Of a stretch of 64,000 nt of DNA, positions 50,689 through 59,916 are shown piece by piece. Made by a program: the position numbers and the translations under genes. The stretch comes from Roseateles violae (GTDB taxonomy: Bacteria; Pseudomonadota; Gammaproteobacteria; Burkholderiales; Burkholderiaceae_C): NCBI RefSeq assembly GCF_030410485.1, contig NZ_JAUHHC010000001.1:930001-994000 (forward strand), read 5' to 3'. Position 1 is the first letter of the stretch; each line of letters opens with the position of its first letter. Below the pieces are notes generated by a model that worked only from the letters and a program-made list of their open reading frames with translations, did no database searches and had not been told where the DNA came from.

Positions 50689-51333
50689 CTATGAGGGCAG
50701 CGCTTGCGAGGCAAAGGCGCGCTGGTAGGCGGGCCGCGACTCGCCGCGGGCGATATAGGCGCCCAGCGCCGGATTGCCGTCCAGCAGGCCCGAGGGCCGC
50801 AGCCTCAGCAGCACCGAGATCATCATCAGATCGCCGGCGCTGAAGCCGGCCTCGAGCCAGTCGGCCCCGCCGAGCCGGGCGGACAAATCGTCCAGGCGCT
50901 GGCGCACGCGCTCCTCGACCAGGGGTAGGCGCTGCCGGTGCCAGGGCTGCTCGCGCTCCAGCACCTTGGCGTTGAAGAGATCGAGGATGGGCGGCTCCAC
51001 CGTGTTCAGCGCGGCGAAGATCCAGGCGATTGCGCGGGCGCGGGCATTCGCCTCGGCGGGCAGCAGGCCCGGGTGTCGCTCGGCCAGGTGCAGCACGATC
51101 GCTCCCGACTCGAACAGCCGCAGCTCGCCGTCCTGATAGGTCGGGATCTGGCCGAAGGGATGCAGGGCCCGGTGCGCGGCGGACTTCATCGCTGCGAAGG
51201 ACAGCGGGCGCAGCTCGTAGGGCTGGCCGACTTCCTCGAGCGCCCAGCGCACGCGCATATCGCGCGCCAGGCCGCGGCCGCCGTCGGGCGATTGTTCGAA
51301 GGCGGTGAGGACGGGAAGGGCGGAAGTCGTCAT
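50689..51333 (-). CDS. Glutathione S-transferase family protein
   Basis: 214 residues from ATG 51333, which has AGGAG seven bases upstream; an in-frame ATG at 51354 is rejected. The N-terminal thioredoxin-like half has LPVLTAFEQSPDGGRGLARDMRVRWALEEVGQPYEL and the glutathione-binding FGQIPTYQDGELRLFESGAIVLHLAERH. The C-terminal half is helical (DWLEAGFSAGDLMMISVLLRL). Substrate unknown. Ninety bases upstream of tcuR on the same strand. Confidence 0.9.
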   Translation of the reverse strand: MTTSALPVLTAFEQSPDGGRGLARDMRVRWALEEVGQPYELRPLSFAAMKSAAHRALHPFGQIPTYQDGELRLFESGAIVLHLAERHPGLLPAEANARARAIAWIFAALNTVEPPILDLFNAKVLEREQPWHRQRLPLVEERVRQRLDDLSARLGGADWLEAGFSAGDLMMISVLLRLRPSGLLDGNPALGAYIARGESRPAYQRAFASQALPS

Positions 51334-51405
51334 GGCAAGCTCCTGATCGCTCATGGCCTCGACGTTCGAGGCCGGCCCGAATCGACGTCTCTCAGGCATT
51401 CGCTG

Positions 51406-52833
51406 TCATGGGGCCGGCGCCGCCCACCAGCCGCCACCCAGCGCCTGCAGCAGGGCGGCGCTGTCGGCATGGCGATCGGCCAGGGCTTGGCTCCGTTCCA
51501 GCAGGGCCGTCTGCAACCGCCACTCGCCGTCCAGCAGGGCCAGCTGGCTGACACCGCCGGCGCGCTGGCGGGCGACCAGGATCTCGCGGTGGCGGCGCGC
51601 CTGCGCCGCGGCCTCCTCGCGCTCGCGCAGGCGCTGGGCGTCGGCCTCCAGCGCGCGCAGCACGTCGGCGACGTTCTGCAGGCCCTGCAGCACCGCCTCG
51701 CGATAGGCGGCGCCGGCCTGTTCCCAGCCGGCCTGGGCGGCGCTGCGCCGCGCCTGCAGTTCGCCGCCGCGGAAGATCGGCTGCGTCAGCGAGGCGCCGA
51801 GCAGGTAGAAGGCGCTGCCGGCGCCGAACAGATCGCCGGCATGGGGGCTCAATGAGCCGAGATTCGCCGACAGCGTGATCTGCGGATACAGATTCGCCGT
51901 CGCCACGCCCAGGCGCGCGCCGGCCTGCTGCAGCAGCGCCTCGGCGGCGCGGATATCGGGCCGCTGGCGCGCCAGCTCGGAGGGCAGGCTCAGCGGCAGT
52001 TCGGCCGGCAGCTGCAGATCGGCGAGGCGGAACTCGGGCAGCCGCGCCTCGCCGGGCGTCTGGCCGCTCAGCACCGCGAGCCGGTGGCGCAGCTGTTCGA
52101 GCTGGCGGCGCAACTCGGGCAGCTGCGCGCGCTGCTGGGCCAGCTCCTGGCGCTGCCGGGCCAGCTCGTCGCGGGCGGCCCCGCCCAGCTGCTCCAGCCG
52201 CTCGACGATGGCCAGCTGGCGCTCGCGCAGGGCCAACAGCGCCTCGCTGCCGGCGATCTGCTCGCGCAGCGCCGCCTCGCGGATCGCCGCGGTGACGAGA
52301 TTGCCGGCCAGCATCAGCCGCGCCGCCTCCAGCTCGTAACGCTGCTGGTCGACGCCGGCCTGCAGCGCCGCCAAGGCCTGGCGATTGGCGCCGAACAGAT
52401 CGAACTGGTAGGACACGCCGACCGAGGCGAGGAACAGATTGAACGGCGTCTGCAGCGGCAGCGCCGGCGCGCCCAGCGCCTGCGGCTCGACATCGATGCG
52501 ATTGGCCGACAGCCGCGCATCGACGCGCGGATAGCGGCTGGCGCCGGCCTGTGCCGCGTGCTCGTACTCGGCCTGGCGCAGGCGGGCGCTGGAGCGGGCC
52601 AGGCTGGGGCTGTCGGCCAGCGCCTGGCGCAGCAGCGCGTCGAGCGCCGGCGAGCGGAACAGGGTCCACCATTGCGCCGGGATGTCCTGGCCCGGCAGCA
52701 GGCGCTGCGCCTCACCGAGCTCGGCCGGCCGGGCCAGATAGGCGCTGGGCGCCGGCGGCGGCGGCAGCGGCGGCGGCGCGCCGGCGCAGCCGGCCAGCAG
52801 CGTGACAAGGGCAAGGGGGTGGTACCTCATCAT
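51406..52833 (-). CDS. NodT-family outer-membrane factor lipoprotein (TolC-like)
   Basis: 475 residues. Lipoprotein signal with lipobox LAGC (LVTLLAGCAGAPP) and a proline-rich linker. Two outer-membrane efflux repeats follow (QWWTLFRSPALDALLRQALADSPSL, YPRVDARLSANRI; PDIRAAEALLQQAGARLGVATANLYPQITLSAN). It forms the outer-membrane channel of the efflux operon. The start overlaps the permease stop (TGATG at 52833), and a second ATG follows immediately. Last gene of the set HlyD-ATPase-permease-NodT. Confidence 0.93.
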   Translation of the reverse strand: MMRYHPLALVTLLAGCAGAPPPLPPPPAPSAYLARPAELGEAQRLLPGQDIPAQWWTLFRSPALDALLRQALADSPSLARSSARLRQAEYEHAAQAGASRYPRVDARLSANRIDVEPQALGAPALPLQTPFNLFLASVGVSYQFDLFGANRQALAALQAGVDQQRYELEAARLMLAGNLVTAAIREAALREQIAGSEALLALRERQLAIVERLEQLGGAARDELARQRQELAQQRAQLPELRRQLEQLRHRLAVLSGQTPGEARLPEFRLADLQLPAELPLSLPSELARQRPDIRAAEALLQQAGARLGVATANLYPQITLSANLGSLSPHAGDLFGAGSAFYLLGASLTQPIFRGGELQARRSAAQAGWEQAGAAYREAVLQGLQNVADVLRALEADAQRLREREEAAAQARRHREILVARQRAGGVSQLALLDGEWRLQTALLERSQALADRHADSAALLQALGGGWWAAPAP

Positions 52834-53969
52834 CAGTCCAGGGTCCGGCGGTAGAAGCGCAACGCGATCCCCATCACGAGGGTCGCGAACAGCAGCATCG
52901 GCCAGACATGGGGCCAGACATCGACCCAGCCATTGCCCTTGAGCAGGATGCCGCGCACCGCGCGCATGAAGTAGGTGGCCGGGATCGCCGAGCCGATCGC
53001 CTGCGCCCAGCGCGGCATGCCCTCGAAGGGGAACATGAAGCCCGACAGCAGGATGGACGGCAGGAAGTAGAAGAAGGTCAGCTGCATCGCTTGCAGCTGG
53101 TTGCGCGCCAGCGAGGACAGGGTGATGCCCACGGTCAGATTGGCGCTGATGTAGATCAGCGCCACCGCGTAGAGCAGGGGCACGCTGCCGAGGAAGGGCA
53201 CGTCGAAGAGCCAGCGCGCCGCCAGCAGGATGATGGAGGCTTGCACCAGGCCGATCAGCACATAGGGCACCAGCTTGCCGGTCATCACCTCCAGCGGCCG
53301 CAGCGGCATCGCCAGCATGTTCTCCATCGTGCCGCGCTCGCGCTCGCGCGTCATTGCCAGCCCGGTCATCATCACCATGGTCATCGCCAGGATCACGCCC
53401 ATCAGGCCCGGCACGATATTGTGCTGGGTCAGGCCCTCGGGGTTGTAGAGCCGGTGCACGCGCAGCTCGAAGGGCGGCGCGGCGGCGCCGGCCAGCGGCG
53501 CCAGCGCGCCCTGCAGATCCTTCTTCGCGACCGCCGTGCCCAGTTCGCGCACGCTGGCCAGCGCGGCGCCCGCGGCCGCGGGGTCGGTGGCGTCGGCCTC
53601 GATCAGCAGCGCCGGCCGTTCGCCGCGCAAGAGCCGGCGGCTGAAATCGGCCGGTACGGTCAGTAGGAACTTGACCCGGCCGCGCTGCAGCGCCGCGCGC
53701 GCGGCCGCCTCGCTGTCGAGCTCCTCGACGATCTCGAAATAGCCGCTGTTGCGCATCGCGGCCAGAAAGCTGCGGCTGAACTCGCTGGGCTCGGCGACGA
53801 CGACGGCCGTCGGCAGATGGCGCGGCTCGGTATTGATCGCGTAGCCGAACAGCAGCAGCTGCACGACCGGGATGCCGACCACCATGGCGAAGGTGATGCG
53901 GTCGCGGCGCAGCTGGATGAATTCCTTGCGCACCACGGCCCACCAGCGGCTCGGCGAGAAGCGCCTCAC
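52833..53969 (-). CDS. ABC-2 type efflux permease (YbhS/YbhR-like)
   Basis: 378 residues from a GTG overlapping the ATPase stop (GTGA). First membrane helix at RITFAMVVGIPVVQLLLFGYAI, then a 150-residue periplasmic domain. The C-terminal helices include MGVILAMTMVMMTGLAMTRERERGTMENMLAMP and FFYFLPSILLSGFMFPFEGMP, typical of ABC-2 drug/lipid exporters. The E. coli YbhGFSR system has two permeases; only one is present, so it probably acts as a homodimer. Confidence 0.92.
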   Translation of the reverse strand: MRRFSPSRWWAVVRKEFIQLRRDRITFAMVVGIPVVQLLLFGYAINTEPRHLPTAVVVAEPSEFSRSFLAAMRNSGYFEIVEELDSEAAARAALQRGRVKFLLTVPADFSRRLLRGERPALLIEADATDPAAAGAALASVRELGTAVAKKDLQGALAPLAGAAAPPFELRVHRLYNPEGLTQHNIVPGLMGVILAMTMVMMTGLAMTRERERGTMENMLAMPLRPLEVMTGKLVPYVLIGLVQASIILLAARWLFDVPFLGSVPLLYAVALIYISANLTVGITLSSLARNQLQAMQLTFFYFLPSILLSGFMFPFEGMPRWAQAIGSAIPATYFMRAVRGILLKGNGWVDVWPHVWPMLLFATLVMGIALRFYRRTLD

Positions 53970-54913
53970 GGGGGCGGCGCTCCGTAATTGTCCGAGGAGC
54001 GGCTCATCAGGTGGATGAACACGTCCTCCAGCCCGGTCTCGGCCGGCGCGATGCGGCTGCCGCCGTCGGCGGTGGCGCCGCGCAGCGCGGCCTCCAGCGC
54101 CGCGCCGTCGCGGCCGGTCACATGCAGGGCCGAGCCGAACGGCGCGATCTGCTCGACGCCCGGCGCGCCCTCCAGCCGCTCGGCGACCGCGCGCAGATCG
54201 CCGCCGGTGACCTCCCAGGTGCTCAGGCCCTGCGCGGCGATGATGTCGGCGGCCCGGCCCTGGGCCATCAGCCGGCCATAGGCGATATAGACCAGCTTGT
54301 GGCAGCGCTCGGCCTCGTCCATATAGTGCGTGCTGACCAGGATGGAGATGCCGCGCGCGGCCAGCTCGTGCAGCTCGGCCCAGAACTCGCGCCGCGCCTT
54401 CGGGTCGACGCCGGCGGTCGGCTCGTCCAGCAGCAGCAGCTGCGGCTGGTGCAGCATGCAGGCGGCCAGCGCCAGCCGCTGCTTCCAGCCGCCCGACAGC
54501 GAACCGGCCAGCTGGTCGGCGCGCGCCGTCAGATTCAGATCGGCCAGCGCGCGCGCCACCGCCTCGCGCCGGCCGGGCATCTCGTACATGCGGGCGACGA
54601 AGTCCAGGTTCTCGCGGATCGACAGATCGTCCCAGAACGAGAAGCGCTGCGTCATATAGCCGACATGCTGCTTGATCAGGTCGCTCTGGGTGCGGATGTC
54701 GTAGCCCAGGCAGGTGCCCGAGCCGGCGTCGGGCGTCAGCAGCCCGCACATCAGGCGGATCGAGGTGGTCTTGCCGCTGCCGTTGGGGCCGAGGAAGCCG
54801 AGGATCTCGCCGCGGTTCGCGCGCATCGACAGATCGCTGACGACCTGCTTGTCGCCGAAGCGCTTGCTCAGGCCCTGCACATCGATCGCCGGCGCGTCGG
54901 CAGCGACGTTCAT
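53966..54913 (-). CDS. ABC efflux ATP-binding protein (YbhF-like half)
   Basis: 315 residues. Walker [18 protein letters not shown], signature [11 protein letters not shown] (Trp replacing Gln, as in many YbhF-like domains), Walker [14 protein letters not shown], switch histidine in [13 protein letters not shown] single ATPase domain plus a C-terminal extension ([17 protein letters not shown]). Powers the permease encoded next to it. Start 54913 overlaps the HlyD-like gene stop by four bases. Confidence 0.93.
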   Translation of the reverse strand: MNVAADAPAIDVQGLSKRFGDKQVVSDLSMRANRGEILGFLGPNGSGKTTSIRLMCGLLTPDAGSGTCLGYDIRTQSDLIKQHVGYMTQRFSFWDDLSIRENLDFVARMYEMPGRREAVARALADLNLTARADQLAGSLSGGWKQRLALAACMLHQPQLLLLDEPTAGVDPKARREFWAELHELAARGISILVSTHYMDEAERCHKLVYIAYGRLMAQGRAADIIAAQGLSTWEVTGGDLRAVAERLEGAPGVEQIAPFGSALHVTGRDGAALEAALRGATADGGSRIAPAETGLEDVFIHLMSRSSDNYGAPPP

Positions 54914-55866
54914 GGCAGCGTCACCGTCACCGGCTGGCCGACGCGCAGCCGCGCCGCATCGGCCTCGGCGGGCCGCGCCTCGACCATGAAGACCAGCTTG
55001 GCGCGCGTGTCCTTGCTGTAGATGACCGGCGGCGTGTACTCGGCCTCGCTGGCCACATAGCTGACCTGGGCCGCCAGCTCGGCCGGGCAGCCTTCGCACT
55101 GGATGCGCAGCCGGGCGCCCGGCTTCAGCCCGCCCAGCTGCGGCTCGGGTACGAAGAAGCGCAGCTTGACATGCCCAGGCGGCAGCAGGCGCACCACCGG
55201 GCTGCCGGCCGGCACCCATTCGCCCTCGCGGTACAGGGTGTCCACGACCAGGCCGGCCTGGCCCGCCAGCAGCTGCTTCTGGCCCAGCCGCCAGTCGAGC
55301 TGGCTCAGCGCCGCGCGCGCCGCGGCGACCTGCGCGTCCTGCGCGCGGATCTGTTCCTCGCGCGCCGGCAGCCGCGAGACCTGCAGCTGCCCGGCCAGCT
55401 CGCGCACCCGCGCCTGCCGGATCGCCAGGTTTGCGCGCGCATCGTCGAGCTGCGCGCGGGCGATGCCGCCGGCCTCGAACTGGTCTTCGTCGCGCTTCAG
55501 CTGCTGCGCCGCCTGGGCCTCGGCCGCCTGGGCCTGCGCCAGCTGCGCCTGCACGACCTCCAGCTCGGGGCTGCGCCGGCCCTGGCGCAGATCGGCCAAT
55601 TGCGCCTGCGCGGCCTTCAGCTGCTGCTCGGCCTGGGCGCGCGCCGCCTGCTCCTCGTCCGATTCGAGGCTGAACAGCGCCGCCCGCGCGGCCACCGTCT
55701 GGCCGCGCTGCACCTGCAGCTTCTGCAGGCGGCCGCCGATCGGTGCGGCGATGTGCACGTACTCGCCCTCGACATAGCCCTGGTAGCCCGGCGGCCCGCT
55801 GTCCGAGCAGGCGCTGCAGCACAGCAGGGCCGCGACGGACAGCGCGGGCCCGATGATTGTTCGCAT
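54910..55866 (-). CDS. HlyD-family membrane-fusion lipoprotein (YbhG-like)
   Basis: 318 residues. Lipobox CSAC (ALLCCSACSDSG) gives a lipid anchor. Then a biotinyl-lipoyl-like segment (GEYVHIAAPIGGRLQKLQVQRGQTVAA), a long coiled-coil rich in Ala/Gln (residues 70-190), and the closing lipoyl half (LLAGQAGLVVDTLYREGEWVPAGSPVVRLL). The periplasmic adaptor of the efflux operon, joining the ABC-2 permease to the NodT channel. First gene of the operon; the substrate exported is unknown. Confidence 0.92.
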   Translation of the reverse strand: MRTIIGPALSVAALLCCSACSDSGPPGYQGYVEGEYVHIAAPIGGRLQKLQVQRGQTVAARAALFSLESDEEQAARAQAEQQLKAAQAQLADLRQGRRSPELEVVQAQLAQAQAAEAQAAQQLKRDEDQFEAGGIARAQLDDARANLAIRQARVRELAGQLQVSRLPAREEQIRAQDAQVAAARAALSQLDWRLGQKQLLAGQAGLVVDTLYREGEWVPAGSPVVRLLPPGHVKLRFFVPEPQLGGLKPGARLRIQCEGCPAELAAQVSYVASEAEYTPPVIYSKDTRAKLVFMVEARPAEADAARLRVGQPVTVTLP

Positions 55867-55959
55867 CAGCTTTGTCCTCCAGCGCCCCGATCGCGGGACG
55901 AGCGGCTGCGCGGATTTTGGCCGATTGGCGACCGGCGTCCAGTGCCGGGTGTTGCGTGC

Positions 55960-56838
55960 TTAGAGGGGCCGGCCGGCGGGCTGCGCCACCGTCGCACCTT
56001 CGATGCCGTGGCGGCGCAGGCTGTCGGCGACGAAGCCGCTCGCCTTCATCTCCTCGACGAAGGCGGTGAGCCAGGCCTGCGAGCCGCTGCGGAACTTGGG
56101 CATCGCCATCGCCTGCTCGATCACCATGAAGCGGCCCGGCAGCAGGCGCAGGCCCGGCAGGCGCTGCGCGTCGGCCTCCAGCTGCTGCCGGACGCCGGCG
56201 GCGACGTCCAGGCGCTCGGCGATGAACAGATCGGTCACCGCCGGCGAACTCGGTGCGCGCACCAGGCTGGCGGACTTCAGCGCGCGCGACAGGTACAAGT
56301 CGTAGGCGCTGCCGCGGCCGACGACGACGCGGGTGCCGGGGCGGTCGACCTCCTCCATGCGCTGCAGCGCCGAGTCCTGTCGCACCAGATAGGCGCCTTC
56401 GATGAGCACATAGGGCGGGGTGTAGTCGAGGTCCGCGCCGCGCACCGGGTCGATCGCGACGAAGGCGATGTCGATCTGCCGACCCTTGACCGCCTCGACG
56501 ACCTTGCCGGCCGATTCGAAGGCGACCAGCTCGACCGGCAGGCCCAGGCGCCGTGCCGCCTCGCGCGCCAGATCGACCGACAGGCCCTGCGGCTCGCCGC
56601 TGCCCTCGCCGCGCCGGGCCAGGATCGGGTTGCCGTAATTGATCGCGGCGCGCAGCCGGCCGCCGAGCTCGCTGATCGCCGCATCGCGTTTCGGATCGGC
56701 CGGGCCGGGATGCGGGCTCATCGCGCAGCCCGGAAGCAGCAGCGCGGCCAGGCCGGCGGCGCAGAGGCCGCGGCGTTGCTCGGCGTCGGTATCGAAGATC
56801 GGCTTGGCGCTGCGGGTTCGGCTGCTGCTACTGCTCAT
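55960..56838 (-). CDS. Substrate-binding lipoprotein, family 3 (orphan)
   Basis: 292 residues from ATG 56838 behind GAGGAGCGACGCG; a TTG at 56853 is rejected. An unusually long serine-rich N-terminus (SSSSSRTRSAKPIFDTDAEQ) precedes the hydrophobic stretch and a lipobox LPGC. SBP family 3 domain: LRAAINYGNPILARRG, GLSVDLAREAARRLGLPVELV, AVKGRQIDIAFVAIDPVRG. No transporter genes adjacent, the third such orphan in the window. Could be a sensor or an amino-acid scavenging protein. Confidence 0.82.
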   Translation of the reverse strand: MSSSSSRTRSAKPIFDTDAEQRRGLCAAGLAALLLPGCAMSPHPGPADPKRDAAISELGGRLRAAINYGNPILARRGEGSGEPQGLSVDLAREAARRLGLPVELVAFESAGKVVEAVKGRQIDIAFVAIDPVRGADLDYTPPYVLIEGAYLVRQDSALQRMEEVDRPGTRVVVGRGSAYDLYLSRALKSASLVRAPSSPAVTDLFIAERLDVAAGVRQQLEADAQRLPGLRLLPGRFMVIEQAMAMPKFRSGSQAWLTAFVEEMKASGFVADSLRRHGIEGATVAQPAGRPL

Positions 56839-57028
56839 CGCGTCGCTCCTCAAGTCCGGTCGCTGCAGTGTTGGTTGATGCCAGGCCGGGTGTCAACACT
56901 TGGTCGATCGATTGTCGGTGGGAGCAAAACCCGTGCCCGACGCGGCCCAAGGCCCGGCGCCGTCGGCGTCAGAACGCCAAGCCAGGCGCCTCGCCCTGAG
57001 CTGGGGATTCGACTGCCAGCTTGCTTGC

Positions 57029-59116
57029 TCAGGGACTCGACCAGCTCTGGAGCTCGCTGGCGGCCGCCTCGAACTGCTCAAGCGAGGTTCCGGATTTCCT
57101 GTTGTCGGTCCACTGCACGGCGAAATTGGAGGCCTTGCCGATGTCGAACTTGCAGGCGGCGGAGCGCGGCGAACTGCGGCCGTCGAACTTGCACCATTGC
57201 CCATGCTTTCGCTGCAGGAAGCTGATGTTGCGGACTGCCTTGTCGGCAATCTCGCTGTAGCGCTGCAACTGCTTGTCGAGCACCACATAGGGCGCGATCC
57301 GATCCAGCTTGCCGCGCCAGTTCGGCACGGCCTCGCACTTCTGCATATCCGCCAGCATCATCGAATCGCCGATATTGCCGCGCCACTTCCCCTGCCGCTC
57401 GAGATCGGAATTCTTCGTCCAGAGCTCGCGCATTCGAGGCTGCACGAACCAGGAGCAGGAGCGCCACAGGACCGGATCGTCGTCGACACCCAGGGCGCGG
57501 GAGGCCGCCGCCGTATCGAGCTGGAGCCGCGACTCGTTCACCACGAACGCATTCGTCACGCTCGTCGGTGCCGAGCGAAACGCCTTCCTGTACCCCCGTT
57601 CGGCATCGAGCAAGCGCTTCACCGATTCGCGCATTTCCTCGTCGAGGACGGCCAGCTCCGTCTGGCCCTCCTTGTTTCGCAGCTGCAGCAGCTCGTCGAT
57701 GGGCGCGTTCGTGCCGCGTGTCCTGGTGAAGTAGCGGTCCAGAGCAGGAAACCAGTTCGCAGCCAGCGCCCAGGTCTGCGAGGCCTGGGCCTGATCGAAG
57801 GCCACCACCAGCGCGTTGCCGGATTCCTCCATGGACCAGGTGCATACGGTGGAAGCAATGACTTCCTCGAGCTTCACGCCATGGGACTCGACCGTCGCGA
57901 ACAGGCTGAACAGGTCCTCCTCGATCACCGGTTTCTCCATGGACGGCAAATCGGCCTGCAGGCAGATCAACTGCTGCGCGGCGGCCCGGCCCTGCAAGCC
58001 GGTGTCGAAGCGCGCCGCCTTCGCCCGCTGCATCGTTTCCACGATGCGCAGCTTCAGCAGCACCTCGGCGATCTCCTTGTTGTCCGGCTGCTGCACCGCG
58101 AACTCGTCGAGGCGACGGATTACTTTTCGCTTCCAGTCGCGCGCGAGCTCGGAGCTGTCCTCGGTCACCAGCAGGCGGCCCAGGCGCAGCGCGCTTTCGC
58201 CCCAGCCGAAGGGCAAACGGGAGCCTTGGTCGAGGGCGTCCCGGGCCTCGGCCAGCTTGCCGTTGCGCTGGTGGACCTGGGCCATGACGACAAAGCCCTT
58301 GGCATCGCCGGCCTTCGCGGCACGCTCCGCGAGCTCCAGCGCCTGCGCATCCGACCGCGCAAGCGCCGTGCCTTCGAAATAAAGCGCTGCGAGGGCGGAC
58401 TGCGCCGGCGGGTAGCCGAGCGCGGCCGATTTCCGCATTCTGGGCAGGTACTGGTCCGCGGGCGCCTTCAGGTCCACCTTCATGGTGATCGCCCAGTTGT
58501 ACAGCCCGCGTGCATCGTTGGCGGCCGCCGCCCTGTCGTACCAGGCCAGTGCCGTTTCCCGATTGGGCGTCAGCTTGCTGGTATCCGGGTCATAGCTCCG
58601 GCCGACAAAGGCCAGGCCCCGCTTGTCGCCGCGCTCCGCCGCCTGCTGGTACCAGCTCCGCGCAGCGGCCAGGTCCTGCTTCTGGCCCAGCCCATGCTCG
58701 AGCATGAGCCCGAGGTGGAACATGGCGGCGGCCTTCCCTTGGCGTGCGGCCTGTTCGATCGCGGTCGATTCCGCGGTCGGCTCATGGGGCCAAGTTCCGT
58801 ACTCGTAGCCCTTGACGAGCTGCCAGTGGGCGCGGGCGTCACCGAGATCGTCGGCCGCGCGCAGCTCGGCCTGCGCAGCCTCGAACTGCCCCGCCTGCCT
58901 GAAGAGTAGCGCTCGTTCCAGGCGCGCATCCATGTCCCCGGCTGCGATTCGAACCGTCAGTTTCGCGTGTTCCTCGTCGAGCACCTTGTTCATGCTCCTG
59001 CGCAGCAACTCCTTCATCGACGGCCCATCAGAGGCCAGCGCCGGGCCCGGGCCATACGACACCAACAGAAGCGATGCGATCAGCAATGCGCGCGGAAGTG
59101 CCGTTTGTCGGTTCAT
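57029..59116 (-). CDS. Large Sel1-repeat (tetratricopeptide-like) exported protein
   Basis: 695 residues with a signal peptide (RALLIASLLLVSYGPGPALA). Residues 60-300 carry Sel1-like repeats (KAAAMFHLGLMLEHGLGQKQDLAAARSWYQQAAERG, YPPAQSALAALYFEGTALARSDAQALELAERAAKAG). The C-terminal 400 residues have no family I recognise; they contain scattered cysteines and tryptophans (VCTWSMEESG, LWRSCSWFVQPRM, CEAVPNWRGKLDRI). Probably periplasmic. Base composition looks less GC-rich than the flanks, as does the following region, which could mean later acquisition. Confidence 0.82.
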   Translation of the reverse strand: MNRQTALPRALLIASLLLVSYGPGPALASDGPSMKELLRRSMNKVLDEEHAKLTVRIAAGDMDARLERALLFRQAGQFEAAQAELRAADDLGDARAHWQLVKGYEYGTWPHEPTAESTAIEQAARQGKAAAMFHLGLMLEHGLGQKQDLAAARSWYQQAAERGDKRGLAFVGRSYDPDTSKLTPNRETALAWYDRAAAANDARGLYNWAITMKVDLKAPADQYLPRMRKSAALGYPPAQSALAALYFEGTALARSDAQALELAERAAKAGDAKGFVVMAQVHQRNGKLAEARDALDQGSRLPFGWGESALRLGRLLVTEDSSELARDWKRKVIRRLDEFAVQQPDNKEIAEVLLKLRIVETMQRAKAARFDTGLQGRAAAQQLICLQADLPSMEKPVIEEDLFSLFATVESHGVKLEEVIASTVCTWSMEESGNALVVAFDQAQASQTWALAANWFPALDRYFTRTRGTNAPIDELLQLRNKEGQTELAVLDEEMRESVKRLLDAERGYRKAFRSAPTSVTNAFVVNESRLQLDTAAASRALGVDDDPVLWRSCSWFVQPRMRELWTKNSDLERQGKWRGNIGDSMMLADMQKCEAVPNWRGKLDRIAPYVVLDKQLQRYSEIADKAVRNISFLQRKHGQWCKFDGRSSPRSAACKFDIGKASNFAVQWTDNRKSGTSLEQFEAAASELQSWSSP

Positions 59117-59215
59117 TTCGGTAGGGAGAGGGACTTTGCAAGCCAGTCTACCGACGGCTTTCTCATGGCCCTCGAGGCGATGGCCGCCCGCCGTGCAATT
59201 TGCCTCACCGGCGCC

Positions 59216-59596
59216 CTAGGCGTAGGTGTCCACCAGTCCGCCGATGCCGCGGCCCCGCTGCGTGTGATGCCACATCAAGGGCCCGAGGTCGACGGAGATC
59301 CGAAGCTCGTCGCTGGCGAAGAGCGTGAAGCTGCCGCGCGAATAAGCCGGCGTATGGACGGCCTTCACCGATTCGGCCGATCGGCCCAAGGGCTTCAGCC
59401 CGAGCCGGACATCGCGCAGCGCGGCGTCCGCGAAGTCCCGGAGCGGCGAGGACGTGAACATCGTCGTGTCCAGGCGCAGCTCGGGCTGCGGACCGGCCGC
59501 GAGCGCCGCCTGGGCCGCCCGGCGATGCTCGCGGATCGGGTCGTAGTCGAACGGTGAGCTTCGAACCGGGAAGCGATAGATGTCGGCGGCGCGCAT
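59216..59596 (-). CDS. Hypothetical protein
   Basis: 126 residues from ATG 59596 (MRAADIYRFPVRSSPFDYDP); the upstream part of the frame to 59866 looks non-coding. A charged N-terminus is followed by PELRLDTTMFTSSPLRDFADAALRD and ELRISVDLGPLMWHHTQRG. No signal peptide, no membrane segment and no family recognised. Same strand as the Sel1-repeat gene, 99 bases upstream of it. Confidence 0.6.
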   Translation of the reverse strand: MRAADIYRFPVRSSPFDYDPIREHRRAAQAALAAGPQPELRLDTTMFTSSPLRDFADAALRDVRLGLKPLGRSAESVKAVHTPAYSRGSFTLFASDELRISVDLGPLMWHHTQRGRGIGGLVDTYA

Positions 59597-59916
59597 GGCT
59601 GTCCAAGGCGACCGCGGTGCGCACGAACTAAAGCGCGGTGCCGAGCGCTCGCCGATGCGCCGGCAAGGTCGGCATCGTCGAAGCTTCGGAGATGTCGACA
59701 ATATGACGCTTACTTGTGGAGTTATGTCTATTGGCCGCGAGCCTTGTGCGCAAGCCGCACGTGCTAAAAAATTCATTCGGCCATTGAGCAATCGACGTGC
59801 CGATCGCCGGGTCTTGCTAGGGATTTTCGTGGCCGACGGGGCCGACCAATACTGGTCTCGCAGCATGACTTCTTCTGGGCATTCGCTGCTCGCAAATCAA
59901 AAAGATTGGAGACAAT
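59597..59916. other. 320-base divergent intergenic region, lower GC
   Basis: No gene. Visibly more A+T than its surroundings (for example ACAATATGACGCTTACTTG and GTGCTAAAAAATTCATTCG). It must contain the divergent promoters of the hypothetical gene and the PEP-CTERM gene. I could not fix a convincing -35/-10 or sigma-54 site. Confidence 0.5.

Noticed and set aside
53970-54749. Extension of the permease frame upstream of 53969
   Set aside because: It lies over the ATPase gene and does not look like a membrane protein; the GTGA overlap gives the proper start.
59850-59916. Sigma-54 type promoter before the PEP-CTERM gene
   Set aside because: GG and GC elements exist (for example 59877-59889) but the spacing is 9 or less instead of 10 bases.
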